The notes under the pieces were generated by a model. That model searched no databases, was not told where the DNA came from, and was given only the letters and a program-made list of their open reading frames with translations. A stretch of 64,000 bases of DNA, from positions 9,053,158 to 9,117,157 of the forward strand of contig OX291560.1 of NCBI GenBank assembly GCA_946406115.1. The letters are read 5' to 3'. Origin of the DNA: Apoda limacodes (Eukaryota; Arthropoda; Insecta; Lepidoptera; Limacodidae). Of this stretch, positions 34,001 through 45,385 are shown piece by piece; the stretch's first letter is position 1; each line of letters begins with the position of its first letter. Position numbers and translations under genes: made by a program.

Positions 34001-37000
34001 ATATGGTGATATGCAATTTGATGTAATTGAAAAAGACATCACTAATTTAAAAAAAATAGTTGGGTAGCAAGTACCGCACGAGCAACGACTTTTGAGAATA
34101 TTTCTTGCGTCTTTGGAAAAATCAGTTTTTTAGTGATAAAAAACAAACCGCTGGACCGATGTTGCTCAAACTCCTTTCAGATCTAAGTCATGACGTGGCG
34201 TATCGATTGATATGGTCACGAGACAAATTAGTCCATTGGTTCTTCAGATATCGAGGAGCAAAAAAAGCTAGCCTGCATACATACATATATACATACACAC
34301 ACACAGAAATCCCTCTAAAAATGATGGCAAACGATTCTACAGGTCTTAAAACGTAAAAAAATACAAATTTAGTTATTTCGATTATCGGACCTATCCCCTT
34401 CCCGCAAGAGAAGTTAAAAAATCATCAAAGGACAATGGGTACAAGTAGCATAATTTTCTTATTACTTTGTAGTTGTTATTTTATGATTATTATTATATTT
34501 TTTACTACGCTGATGTATGATTTAGGTTATTAGTTAGGTAATGGTGGTAATGCAATTTGTTTGTAGTTTGCATTGAGATACTATTATCACTACGAAATTT
34601 ATGTTACATATTTCATTTAAAGGAATGAAGTTAGTGAATTATTTTAAATTCTTTAAAAATCATAAATATTGAAAGCTTTGGACTAGCAGACTCTTTGAAA
34701 TAATTGTATAAAGCTTATAGCAAACGTCTTAACTTTATATATATATAATTATATTGTACGTGTGTATGTCATTGTACTCCTCCTAAACGGCTGGATCAAT
34801 TTGAATAATTTTTTTATGTATGTGTTTGGGTGGTGCCCTGGATGGCTTAGGTTCACAAATCAGCCTGGCAGATGGCGCTGCAGTCGGATGCAGGACAACG
34901 GCTGCCCGGTGAGCTAGTATCTTACTAATATTATATATGTGAAAGTTTGTATGTCTCGATGGATGTTTGTTACTCAATCACGCTTCAACCACTGGACGGA
35001 TCGGGATAAAACTTAGCATCTATATAGGTTAGTTCCTGGAATAGCATATAGGCTACCTTTTATCCCTGAAAATTCTAAAGTTCCTATGGGAATAATTATA
35101 ACAGAGTTGAACGAACTATTGCTGCACCTATAGCGTGCTATAGCAATTTTTTATTATGTATAATATGTATGTTTTCACAAAAAAAAAGAAATATATGTAT
35201 TTGTATCCGTTGTCTGGTATCCATATCACAAGCTTTGCTTACTTTGGGGCCAGAAGGCGCTGTGTGTAATGTCCAAATATATTTATTTTGGTATAACTAA
35301 TTAATTAATTAATTGGAGTTAATTAAGGAGTTCTACGCCGATAACCGAATTTAGGGCGGGCGGAACTGCTGGCAAAGTCTAGTAATATATATACATTTTA
35401 TCCATACCAATATAATAAATGCAAATGATAATTGCCCTTGTTAATATTCTCACCTGTCTTCACTTATAGTGCTCGTCGACTGTGGTGAATGCGTGGAGTA
35501 GTCTACTGGTCCTCTGTCAGAGTACACTCTCTCACAACCACTGTAGTCTTCTACTAGCTTTTGCGGCACATATGCTGAGACATGATACCCTGGGTAATCC
35601 ACTTCTTGGGTTTCTACATATGGGTAGGTTTCTTGGTAAGGGTCTTGGTAATACTGGTCTCTTCGGAAAAACTTCTGGCAGCGAGGATCCAGCATATTGC
35701 AGGGCTGGTTCTGGTAGCCATAGTATTGGTAAAGCCAGGAGTTTGCCAGCATTATTGATGCTTCTTCTTCACTGTGTACAAAATAGGAAGATTAATAAAT
35801 AATAATAATAATAAAGAAATAAATTCAGGGATATAATAAAAGCTAAGGTTTCAATCTTATTTTTTAATTCTTACCAAAATGTTTTAAATTTACGCAGTAC
35901 TGCATAAGTACCTGTTTATTGGCTTCATTCTTGAGTTGTTAAACAATTGCAATGTTTTTTCAATAAATAAAGCTAGCTTTAGTAATCTACCTGTATTAGT
36001 ACTTATAAACTAAACTGTCAAAGATCATGAAGTTATTACAAAAGTATTAACTTCATCAAACAATCCAAACAATCATATATTATATATATATATTATCTAT
36101 ATCATAATCAATGATGTATGGGCATTGCGAGCTATGTAAGTTGTATCTAACCATAATGTATTTGTGTATAAAGTACCAAACAGTAGTTTGTCAATGTTAA
36201 AATTGTTAATTTAATGTAGTTTTAAGGTTAGTAAGTAATTTCAATTTAACTTAAACTGCTTAACAATTATTTTTGCTTGATAATTTGTAAATTCACATTT
36301 TATAGCATCTGTTTAGACAATAATCTAAATAAGCTACAGATGAGGCTGGTGGCCTATCTATATTCAAAAACGGCCGGGAGTAGTCAGTCTTTGGATATCT
36401 ATGTGACCACTCTTGTATAGTGGCACCTCAAGCGGAACATTTTTCTGTGCATGGAATGCTTTGGAAGGTACGCCAAACTCGGTCGTGGCTTGGGTTATAT
36501 GACACTAGTCATTAAGGCTAAGTAAAAGGGGTTATGACCAACTTAAAAACTTTGGCACTTCAGTGCTTAATAGGTTGACAAATCCACCAATTAGCCTTGG
36601 GCCAGCGTTGTGGACTACAGCCAGTCTAAATCATCTAATTTAAATATAAAAAATGCTAACGCAACAAATAGCAACACTATTGTAGAAACTACGGCGTACT
36701 AAAGCCTGTTTTACTGTAGAAAGTAGTTTCTTAAGTAAAAAGTTTTATATTATAGATTTATAATATATTTACTCATTTAATAACAAAACAGAATTTAGAT
36801 CATACAAAAGATATTTTCGTATGTCACTGTCAAAATGAAACATATTTAGAATAACATCAAACCGTGCATGAAGGCTGTCTATTCTAACAACTATCCCTTA
36901 TATTTCTTCGATTGCATTTATGTGAACATAGTATGTTAGCCACCTTAATATTTGGTTGGTAGCTACAATGAACTGACGAGGCGTGTCAGCTGCATCTTTG

Positions 37001-40000
37001 ACCTGCAGCACCACGTGTGCCCACAGGAACTGCCCGCTGCGTTGTTGGAGTTTCACCAGCAGTATGCTGCATTTGTCTTGCTCTGACTGCGTTACTGCAA
37101 AAAATCGTATGCTTTATATAGGTTACTACTTTTATAAGAAAAAAAATTGTCAAATTTTATACTTCTAAGTTAAACTTAAAATATGCTTAGCGGTTGTTTG
37201 CTGCTTTTCTTTATTAACCTAAAATTAAAAATAAATATTAATATAATAATTAGTTACTCACTTAACCTATGTTTACTCTGTGCTTCCCGTAAACTCTCCC
37301 AGTGTAAAAGTTGGTACCACGACACGTCACTGAGTTCGGACTTCTTCCAACCCAGATACCATTCGCCACTGAAAACAAAATACTAAATTAACAAAAAGCT
37401 AGGGTTAGGGAGCTTCAACTGAGTCATAATGAGATTTATGTTTAAAACACATTTTTCTTACTATAAAATAACAAAAATCTATTGTATTAAGGCGCTAAGA
37501 TACTCTAGAAATTGATTTTTAGGTTTCCGTACACAAAGAGTACTCAACGGGACCCTATTAACTAAGACTTCGCTATCCGTCCGTCTGTCCGTCTGTCACC
37601 AGGCTGTATCTCATATACCATGATAGTTAGACAATTGTAATTTTCACCGATGATGTATTTCTGTTGCTGCTATAACAACAAATACTAAAAAATAGCATAA
37701 AATAAATATTTAAGGGGACTTTCATACAACAAATGTGATTTTTTTGCCTTTTTTATAGATAGTGGTACGGAGCTCTTCGTCCGACTCGCAGTTGGCAGGT
37801 TTTTTTGACACAAGAAGACACAAAATTCTTAAAAATACACTTATCTTGACTATATTAAGGACTTTTTTGCAAGCAATTGAGCGTTTAAAAACAGGCCTAT
37901 GAAGGTTCAGCTTTCGACGTTCGAAATTTTAGTGATGGTAAAACTCGCTTCAACAAGTTGTCGATATGATTTAGTAATGATTTCATTCTCTGCTTTTCAT
38001 AAGTATTATTATAAATAAAATGTAATAGTTATGTTAATTTTTTTAAAAGATGTAAGTAATAAACCTGCATTCAATTTAAAAATTTAATATGAATTTAACA
38101 TGAAAATAGTTTTAGAAAATAATATTAGTTAACTAAAATTAATCGATATCAATCAGAATCAGCTGAAATTACAACCGTGACTCTAATTAATGATTAACAT
38201 GTTTGTTACACCTTTCTTAAAATTAATTAGCATTTTGTTGATTGCTGACTATTTAATCAATTAATCTTCGTCACTGGATAGATTAAAAATATCTAAACTT
38301 AGTTTAGAAACTTGTGAAAGTTTCCTTAATTTTTTTGCGACTTTCGTAATTATTAGATATGTATGTATGTAACTTTATGTATGATCATGCATTTAAGATG
38401 AGGATTAATTAATTACAAAAGAGATAGATGAGTAGTAAGGAAATTCATCAAAAAAATAATTAACTCATTTAAGAAGGCACTATAGGCCAAAATCCTTTAA
38501 AATTTTAAGCTTTTAAATTTTGTATGGAATTTAACGTTTCTATGGTTTTTATAACAACCAATTAAAATAGTTAGGCGACTTTCGTTACAATCAAATGCAA
38601 CACACGCTTTTAAAATTTGCACAAGTAATGAAACAATAGATAATCACTTTCATATTTTTTTTGCATTAATACAGTGAATGAAAAAGACTCAATAATTAAT
38701 GCACTAGACAAATGTATATTTTTAAAAAAAAAAATTTCAGACCCTTAGATGTTGTAGTTGCAAAGAAACAGTGAATTAAAGCGATTTAGCCTCTATCTAA
38801 GCCTTAAGAAGTAAAAATGATTATTTAGATGAATAAATTTAAATGAGATTTCGAGGTTGTAGATAGGCATGTATTGATTAGTCTCTCTTCTTGTGAAATG
38901 AAAAGATTAAAATGTTATAATATGATTTAATGAAATGAAATGAAAATGAAAATGCGCGATGTTACAACTTAAGGGGTATTTAGTAGCTTACTAACGCCAC
39001 CATTAAATATTTGTAATGTTCTCTTTGAAGAAAATTAATGACAAAAATCTAAATGTTGAAAATATAAAACTTGTCATTGGCTTTTTTTAGCACGTTTTGT
39101 TTTGTTTGTAGCATTTATCTGAGAGTTTAAGTAAGCATTTATGTTAAAAGTGTCCGTTTTAGCAGAAATGCCTTTGCTAAAATTCTTATACAAGTGTAAG
39201 TATGCACTTTTGCTAAAAGTGGCCGCTTTCAGATATGCCTACTACAATTCACAGATAATAAATATATCCTACAAATAATGCGAAACGTTGTAAAAATAGT
39301 CAATGACAAGTTTAACATTCAGATTTTTGTAATTCTATTTTTTAATAAGATGCGTTTCTTTGTACACTTATCCAATTAAATCAATACGTCCTCCCTAGGT
39401 GAATAATAAGCATTTTTCTAAAGTACACTGCTTTATTGAATAGGGTTTGAAATCTAATTAAATATATATTTGTAAATAAATCTGATTAAATCATGTCAAA
39501 CTATTGTTAATGTAGGGTTACTCATATCTATTTTTACAATTAGAAACGTTGTTTGAGTTCGTAAATAGGCTTTATATATTCCGGATATATGACGCAAAGT
39601 ATTTGATTCGAAAAAGTCGTGTTATTTGAAATGTAATTTAAATCAGTGTGCCAGTTTTTCGACAACACTATTAAGGTAATGGCATATTCAAACGAGTTAA
39701 GTTTGTAAGAGTTTGATTAATTTTGTTACAGTCCTGAGTACACTTTTTGACGTAAAAAAAAAAATGTTTAGTTCATACCTTAATTAAGTGGATTTGCTAA
39801 TAATTTAGCTATTGAAACAGTTTAAAAGAAAAATAATTCTGACACTCTATTTTTGGGCTTTAATTCAAATTGTTTGGAATACTAAGAGTGATATTCTCGT
39901 GATCCTTATTTCATAAAATATATATTAATATAGCCGAGTGAATTTGCTAATTTCATAGATCTAAAGACATATTTGAATTGTGTACCGACAAAAACCGAGA

Positions 40001-42656
40001 AAATCGAGATTTTCAACGTGCGGTCACGTGCTAGCGCCTATCGTACGTGGAACTGTGTCTCTTTGTATGCTTCAATAGTGTAATATGTCTTTGTACACTT
40101 CGAAACGGCACGCTTTTGCTAGGGTTTGCCAAAGCCTTAATCTAAGGCCTTAATCTAATAAGGTGATATCTGGACTCACTCAAACATAACCAAAAATAAA
40201 CAATTTTGAAGAAAATAATTTAAAAACTTACATTTGCAATATTAACAAAGAAACCGCATAATGATTTTAGATCATGTAGGAAAGACAGACAGCCTTAATT
40301 TTTTTCTAAAATTTTAGTAGATATCTTTATAGCGGGTTGAATTATTTATACAAGTACCAGATTTCATAGTCTCTCGAAAAAATGGTTGTGACATACGGAT
40401 GGACGGAGGGACAGGAGGACGGGTGGATGGACATAGCGATACTATAAAGCTACCTCGTTTGACTACGGAACCGTTTAAAGTCTAGCTGACAAAGTAAATA
40501 TCTTACTTTGCATCAATGTGAAGAATCTTCATGTCCATAGCATGCACCGTGGTGAACACGTTGGTAGCACCATGCACTACGCACTCCCGCGTTTCGGGCA
40601 TAGCAAGAGGTGTGCACACTGCTAAGAATACTGGCTCATTTCTACTGCACAGCGGTAGATATGATACGTAATGACCCCTTACTAATACTACCTGAAATAA
40701 AAGGTATCTTTAAGGTCTATTTATAAAATTTTATTTAATACTACATAAATTGTGTGTCGTGAAAAGTCGACAGGTTTTTTTTTTCATTCTTACTATTGAA
40801 ACCCATTTCATAGTGTAAAGTCTTTACGACGATCAACACTCAAATAATACAGTTTATCAGTCACTCACTCAATGAGAACATTCTTCTTCTTTAATAGAGA
40901 ACTAGTCGGTCCCAGCGAACGTTTTGTTTCGCTATAGTACCTCTCTGAAACACCGTCTCGCACTTGACCGCTTGAAAATAAAATATAGCCTATTTACTTG
41001 CTGATAATGTAATTTTTAATATCAGTTAAGTAGTTTTTAATTTAATCAATTACAAACAAACTTTATATATTAGTGTAGATTTAAAAAGTATGGAGTTCTT
41101 TAAAGGGTGAACAGTGATTAGATTTTTTGATCGGCTATACGCAAGTAACACCCCAGCTGTTATGAACGTCCAGAACTAGACTACGATGATCGCTTAGCAT
41201 CAGGCGGGGCTTATCCTTGTTTGTCACCTTAGAGGTGTAAAGAAAATATCTTTGAAAAAATAACTTACTTTTTGATCTCCAAATCTCATCTGTCGTCTTG
41301 CATTTCTTGATACATTCATTCTACAGAAAAAATGCCTAGTCTTTGGTACATTTTCAGTCTCTCCGTTACTTCCTCTATTTAACTCCATTTGTACAGTTTG
41401 ATGATCTTGTCTATCTATTATATCATACACACTATCACCATGTATTAATAAATCTTCCTGAAATACATTAAATTTATAAATTTCTATCTTTTTTATTTTT
41501 TTTAAATAAAGGAGGAATAAATTGTGACCCACAACGTACCATGGAATGCCCTAAATACTCCGCAGCATTTTCAGATATATAAAGCAGTTTACCGTTTTGT
41601 GTCATCATCATTATAAACCCGTTCATTGCCTGAAAAACATTGTGAATGTCAGTAAGCAATACTAATTTTACGGCTTACAGTAACAGCTCGTAAAGTTGTA
41701 AAAAATACCTTTGAAAATCCAATATTCGGTGTAGGAGTCGGTTGTTCTTGATACTGATAGCTGAAGTCGTGACTTTTAAACACTAAAACAGAAAGAAAGA
41801 CGAAATTATGGGTTAAGTTATAGCAACTAAAGATTAGATAGTGAACTAAATGCATGTTAAAAACGTCTTAATATACATTGTCGTGACTGAAGGTGAGTTG
41901 ACAAAAAGTTTGGGAGACGTTTTCAAAATATGAGGACGAGATTTCGGATAACAATGGACGTGATGAGTTTGGGCAAAGATTTGGAGCATGGGAAACGACA
42001 GGGGGAAACTTTACACGGATGCTACAAATTAGGTTTACTTTTGGATGTAGATAAATATTCTTTCATAAGAATAGATTTAATTTTTTTCGATTAATTGCGA
42101 TTCGATTTAATTTATAATTGAATTGTCTATTTACTTTTAAATGCAGCTGGCAACTTTCAAAAATTGGTTTAGAAAAAGGTTGTTATGTGTTCTAAAAATA
42201 TAAAAATAGAAAATTAGAATTGAAAATTAGAGTAGAAGAACTGAAAAACAATAACGTAACGTAAGTATAACATACAACAATGTTATGTTATTACATTTTT
42301 TGTTATCGCAAATTGCAAATATTCCGTTGTATTACTTAAATCGTCATTTGTGACATTTAGGTGGATATCACAAGTATTATGGCGGTATCGCCGCAACAGT
42401 TGTGTCTAACTACCCTTACGGTGATAAGTGATGGTATATTTTGCGAGATATGAGACTGAAGTCTTGAAATTTACCTTGTTGGAAATAATTCATCTTCCTG
42501 ACGTAGACACATACAAGAGCCATTAGTTGGAGTTGTGACAGTCTCTGTCTGGTGGAAGGGGGGAGTGGCAGCAGGTCCCGGAGATTGGAGATCTCTGTGT
42601 TAATGAGGTCACGGCGCATTTTACTCGCACCCTTAGTTGATTTTGTTGGTTCGAAC
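30810..42656 (-). CDS. dys: Dysfusion, bHLH-PAS transcription factor (5' end missing)
   Basis: Nuclear DNA-binding regulator; in Drosophila Dysfusion dimerises with Tango/ARNT and controls tracheal fusion and tarsal joint genes, and vertebrate NPAS4 is its relative. Ten exons, all GT-AG and phase-matched, give 544 residues: 42475-42656, 41709-41782, 41540-41629, 41269-41457, 40507-40691, 37262-37368, 36944-37094, 35454-35771, 32190-32335, 30810-31003. Residues 1-60 hold the basic helix-loop-helix (FEPTKSTKGASKMRRD, LRDLLPLP, then a helix ending NYFQQ). About 75-170 is PAS-A (IMMMTQNGKLLYIS, AAEYLGHSM). About 195-325 is PAS-B and its C-terminal cap (EPVFLAVCTPLAMPETREC, SWYQLLH). The tail from 326 is Tyr, Pro and Gln rich. 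TAG stop at 30810-30812. Visible exon 1 begins inside a codon (phase 2), so the start Met lies in an unlocated upstream exon. Identity is very secure. Confidence 0.95.
31165..31385 (+). mobile_element. Helitron-like (Lep1-type) copy in dys intron
   Basis: TACTAATATT-type start just upstream, then GTGAAAGTTTGGATGTTTGC, CTTCAACCACTGGACGGATC, a GGTTAGGTCCTGGAATAGCA block and AACGAACTATAGC. 3'-truncated. It lies opposite to dys. Confidence 0.7.
31735..32095 (+). repeat. Degenerate dispersed repeat in dys intron
   Basis: ACTGACTGACTGATCTAATA, then CGTACAGCCCAAATTGCTGG and CCCTAAAGGGGTAAAG. The wording is that of a common lepidopteran non-autonomous element. The minus ORF at 31795-32088 is incidental. 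Confidence 0.45.
32190..32335 (-). CDS. dys: dys exon, C-terminal region
   Basis: 48 codons, SPHHYDPSPELVVSTN to PCTSTAVD. Acceptor CCCCAG, donor GTAAAG, phase 1. Confidence 0.88.
32525..33160 (-). pseudogene. LINE ORF2 C-terminal remnant with 3' end
   Basis: On the minus strand, 33160 toward 32700 reads (with frameshifts) RAVRIVDDPKL, then EPISLRRDFASLCVFYCLYN. This is the C-terminal region after the RT in Jockey/CR1-like LINEs. It then passes into the 3' end used by the many truncated copies in this window (CACTAAGGTGGCAAAC on the plus strand). It thus ties those short tails to a LINE family. Dead copy in a dys intron. Confidence 0.75.
33161..34750. other. dys intron, no exon seen
   Basis: AT-rich. 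The ORFs at 33292 and 34105 have no domains. 34255-34400 holds a short TACATACA/CACA microsatellite and looks repeat-derived. Confidence 0.45.
34755..35390 (+). mobile_element. Helitron-like copies, one split by a SINE fragment
   Basis: A short degenerate copy at about 34755-34918 is followed by a second from TACTAATATTATATATGTG (34924) through CAACCACTGGACGGATCGG and GTTCCTGGAATAGCATATAG. That copy is interrupted at about 35165-35285, then ends CGATAACCGAATTTAGGGCG ... GGCAAAGTCTAGT (35385). Confidence 0.7.
35165..35285 (+). mobile_element. SINE tail fragment nested in Helitron-like copy
   Basis: CCGTTGTCTGGTATCCATAT, then CAAGCTTTGCTTACTTTGGG. Matches (inverted) the body of the SINEs at 51560-51994. 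It is a younger insertion than the Helitron-like copy it splits. Confidence 0.65.
35454..35771 (-). CDS. dys: dys exon, Tyr-rich region
   Basis: 105 codons from EEEASIMLANSWLYQYY. Low-complexity Tyr/Gln/Pro tail (YYQDPYQETYPYVET), typical of an activation or scaffold region. Donor GTGAGA. The plus ORF at 35482-35802 is its shadow. Confidence 0.93.
36944..37094 (-). CDS. dys: dys exon, end of PAS-B
   Basis: 49 codons, TQSEQDKCSILLVKL to FIVATNQIL. Acceptor TTTGCAG, donor GTGGCT (weak). The join gives NQILSEEEASIMLANSW. Confidence 0.9.
37262..37368 (-). CDS. dys: dys exon, middle of PAS-B
   Basis: 35 codons, GEWYLGWKK through SWYQLLHWE to QSKHRL. Two donors compete. GTTAAG after 37267 breaks the frame. 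GTGAGT after 37262 gives KHRL-ITQSEQ, the expected family wording, so the latter is used here. Confidence 0.9.
37520..37800 (-). repeat. Dispersed repeat family (TCGGACTCGC-type)
   Basis: GGTTTCCGTACACAAAGAG, CCGTCCGTCTGTCCGTCTGT, CACCAGGCTGTATC, ACTTTCATACAACAAATGTG. Same order as 22480-22755. Intronic to dys. Confidence 0.65.
37801..40319. other. Large dys intron, no exon seen
   Basis: Very AT-rich. A repeated motif near 39130-39240 (GTCCGTTTTAGCAGAAATGC and GTGGCCGCTTTCAGATATGC) forms a local duplication of about 70 bp. Confidence 0.5.
40320..40495. repeat. Dispersed-repeat-like block in dys intron
   Basis: ACATACGGATGGACGGAGGG ... GACTACGGAACC; wording shared with other GGACGGACGG-containing repeats in the window. 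Confidence 0.4.
40507..40691 (-). CDS. dys: dys exon, start of PAS-B
   Basis: 61 codons, VVLVRGHYVSYLPL to MDMKILHIDA plus two bases. Carries the EPVFLAVCTPLAMPETREC block. Confidence 0.95.
41110..41245 (+). mobile_element. 5'-truncated LINE copy in dys intron
   Basis: GTGATTAGATTTTTTGATCG, GCAAGTAACACCCCAGCTGT, CGCTTAGCATCAGGCGGGG, CACCTTAGAGGTGTAAAG. Degenerate LINE 3' end. Confidence 0.6.
41269..41457 (-). CDS. dys: dys exon, PAS-A part 2
   Basis: 63 codons, EDLLIHGDSVYDIIDRQD to MRFGDQK. Acceptor TTTCAG, donor GTAAGT, phase 0. Confidence 0.95.
41540..41629 (-). CDS. dys: dys exon, PAS-A part 1
   Basis: 30 codons, AMNGFIMMMTQNGKLLYIS to YLGHSM; start of PAS-A. Acceptor TTTCAG, donor GTACGT. 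Confidence 0.95.
41709..41782 (-). CDS. dys: dys exon, bHLH-PAS linker
   Basis: Encodes FKSHDFSYQYQE to NIGFSK (24 codons); the split Val codon joins exactly to the bHLH exon. Donor GTATTT. Ends in phase 0. Confidence 0.92.
42475..42656 (-). CDS. dys: dys exon with bHLH domain
   Basis: 60 full codons, FEPTKSTKGASK to NYFQQ. Acceptor TTGTAG, donor GTAAAT. Its first base completes a codon from a missing upstream exon; ends in phase 1. Confidence 0.95.
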
Positions 42657-42834
42657 CTACAACAAAACAGAAAAAAAATGATTTAATCCAAATCTTTATT
42701 TAATATTATAAAAAGTGTGTAACGGTCGCCGCGGCTCGACGTGATTGTTTTGGGCAAAAATAGTTAGAATTGTTTGAAAATCCGTCAATTTGTATTTGTA
42801 TTTAGACTTTAGGTTAGGATGGTAGTAAACAAGT

Positions 42835-42960
42835 CGCACGTTTGTGTACCCGGATACCAGCTTGGCCCTTTTGACGGTTCAACGACGGGCTGCAAGAATC
42901 GTCAACGGTCTCAAACTCACAAGCCGTATCCCTCCCTGTGTGTGTCTTTATAAAGAGTAC
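42835..42960 (+). pseudogene. Short LINE C-terminal fragment
   Basis: YPDTSLALLTVQRRAARIVN followed by a divergent VCLYKEY stretch, the post-RT region of a Jockey/CR1-like LINE. About 180 bp upstream of the dys bHLH exon, on the opposite strand. Confidence 0.6.
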
Positions 42961-43059
42961 GATTATATGCTGGCGGAAAATCAGGATTGTAATAAGATTT
43001 CAAAGCAAATACATATAGTGCAGTCATTGAAGTGTTATTGCTCCGAATAAAAATTTTTT

Positions 43060-44435
43060 TGACAGAAAAAGACAATTTTTTTTTATTATTATACTTTTAT
43101 ACATATCTTTCATCATTTTTGAGATATTATGAAAAGAAGGTGGCTTTTGTAAAATTTCGAAAATATTTTATATAATATAATTTTTTTGAAAAATATGTGT
43201 CCTAAAGCAGCCAAACTGCTAGAATCCATCAAACTCTTTATAATAAAGTTAATTCTAGACGGAATACGATTAATTTTAATTTTGGTGGAAATGGCACTTA
43301 TGAAACCAATTGATTTAAAAGAAAAAACCATTAGATGTTCCTCTTATTTGCATTACAGCTCACTCATTTTACGTGCAAAAGAATTTTAACAGTGCTCATT
43401 TTAAATCTTATTTCAAGCACTACAAAACCCTATTTCATTAGAATGCATAAAATGTATCTGCTTGCCGCTAGATGGCATTGAATACATCGATTAAATTTCA
43501 GATTAAATAAAAAACGGCTTTGATCTTTAATATCTAGCTTAATATTGCACTTAGAACACTCCATAAAAAACCGATTTGTTCAGTTTTTTACAATTTTGTT
43601 AATTATAAAATTTTCGTTAAAATGCATATTTTTGGAGATATTTGTAAAAAACCGATGAAAAACAAGAAAAAATTCCAAAATTTCAATTGCCAATAACTTT
43701 AAAGGGTTGGGGTTTTTTGAAAAACTTTATAGAAATTTTTTTTTCTTAAAATTAGGGATATCCGAGGTGATTTTGAAAAAATTTACACCACCTAGATGGG
43801 TGGCAACCACCCCCAGGGTGGGTGCGGAGTTCAGATCATTTTCAGTTTTGAAGTTAAGGGTAAGAGGAGCCTAATTCCAAAATTTCATGCAAATCAGTTC
43901 ACAGTAAAAAAAATCGGTACCTCCGACCCTATTTTTCGCTTCAATGACTGCACTAATATTGTTTTTCTTGTTGTCAATTTAAAAGTGTTCTTAGAAACCA
44001 ATTTAATAAAAAGAAAATATAATTTTATAAGCTTTGTATTATTTTAAAATTGTAAGGGTCCGGTAAGTTACGGGGATGAAGTCGAAACGGAATGCTGGTG
44101 CATGCAAATCAGTTATTCTGAGATCTATGGACAATGCACGGATATAAGGTTATATCCGCACGCGTGTTCCTACAGCGAGGGCAGAGATTGATATATCTTG
44201 TGTATATATAATAATATTTGTTATATATACACTGCCGAGCAAAAATAACTAGTCATTAGAATAAATTTAAAATATATGTCCAAGATAGTTTAATAAAAAA
44301 AAGCTATTACAAAGTTGATGAATATATAAATGATAAAAATGCTTGGAAAAATTAGAACTTAATTGATTTGTATTAGTATTAGGGCAATTGATTTTTTTTT
44401 GAATTAAAACATTGTATGTTATGTTATAACCTAGT
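43060..44435. other. No gene recognised; repeat-like block at 43400-44050
   Basis: 43680-43930 has a distinctive mix of A-rich sequence and a GC patch (GATGGGTGGCAACCACCCCC). This looks like an old dispersed element. The ORFs at 43113-43389 and 43796-44047 overlap on both strands without domains. Upstream dys exons could lie here but none was recognised. Confidence 0.4.
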
Positions 44436-44439
44436 GTAA

Positions 44440-44605
44440 GGCTAAATTGTATTTTATATGAAGTACAAAAGATTAACTGCTGAGATTCTTGCCGGTTCTG
44501 CTCGGTAGTAAATCATTCCGTAGCGGTGTTAATTTTTTAAATTAGTAATTAAAATGACGATTCAAAAGTGCTGTTTACAAATCTATTTGAATAAAAAAGT
44601 TAAAG
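44440..44605 (+). mobile_element. LINE 3' end fragment
   Basis: GATTCTTGCCGGTTCTGCTC, then GACGATTCAAAAGTG and TTGAATAAAAAA. Same tail family as 447-502 and 12090-12150. Confidence 0.6.
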
Positions 44606-44854
44606 GTTGAGTTTGACTTACAAAAACGTCGATATTTCATAAACTAGTAAAGATGGCTTCATGGAACAACACGTATGTATTAAAAAGAGTTATTTTACAC
44701 ATAAATAATTAAATAGATGATTAAATACTCTTCAATGTTTCTTTGACTTTATAGAGCTATGATGAGCCGTTCAGGTTTAAGTGACTAGTTATTTTGCTCG
44801 TCAGTGTAGTTTTTAGATTGATTTTTATTACACAGAATTTTTTCAAGTTGCTGT

Positions 44855-44905
44855 AAAATTTGTTTTTTTTTTATTCTACTAAGGTGGCAATGAAGCATAC
44901 AACCT
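44855..44905 (-). mobile_element. LINE 3' end scrap
   Basis: TTTTTTATTCTACTAAGGTG GCAA..., the inverted last ~50 bp of the LINE tail family. Confidence 0.4.
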
Positions 44906-45280
44906 GATTTTATTATTTAAGTGTTTTTTAGATTTAATTAATTTACTTATATTCGATAGATGTAATTAAAATATACATATAACAGATATAATTATCATCT
45001 TATTAGTTGATTATAGAAGTTAATCTTAAAATGAGCTCAACATATAACCTACTTTAAACTTCAAACGTATAATGGACTTCAAAAATTTGATTTTTAAAGA
45101 GTTTAATTCATAGATTATTTAATATAGCTAATGTAATAAATTTGCTTATGTGCATAAATAAATAAGTAGTAGGTAATTCATATACATACTAGTAACTACA
45201 AATATAATCGATAAAAGGTAGTTCTTAACCCCTAATTGCACTAACTTCAGAGCACATTATACAGAATTGTACCTAAACTT

Positions 45281-45385
45281 CACTTTTATATTGTGCATGT
45301 TGTATTGTTTTCACTTTTATATTGTGCATGTTGTATTGTTTTCACTTTTATAGTGTGCATGTTGTATTGTTTTCACTTTTATATG
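45281..45385 (+). repeat. 31-bp tandem repeat, three copies plus part
   Basis: CACTTTTATATTGTGCATGT begins units at 45281, 45312 and 45343, with a partial unit at 45374. Units are nearly identical, so the array is recent. Confidence 0.9.

Noticed and set aside
35482..35802. 106-codon plus-strand ORF
   Set aside because: Shadow of the dys Tyr-rich exon on the other strand.
37267..37368. Use of the GTTAAG donor after 37267 in dys
   Set aside because: It shifts the frame into the next exon; the GTGAGT donor five bases on restores the expected LITQSEQ wording.
43113..43389. Overlapping ORFs on both strands
   Set aside because: Overlapping antisense ORFs in low-complexity sequence with no domain.
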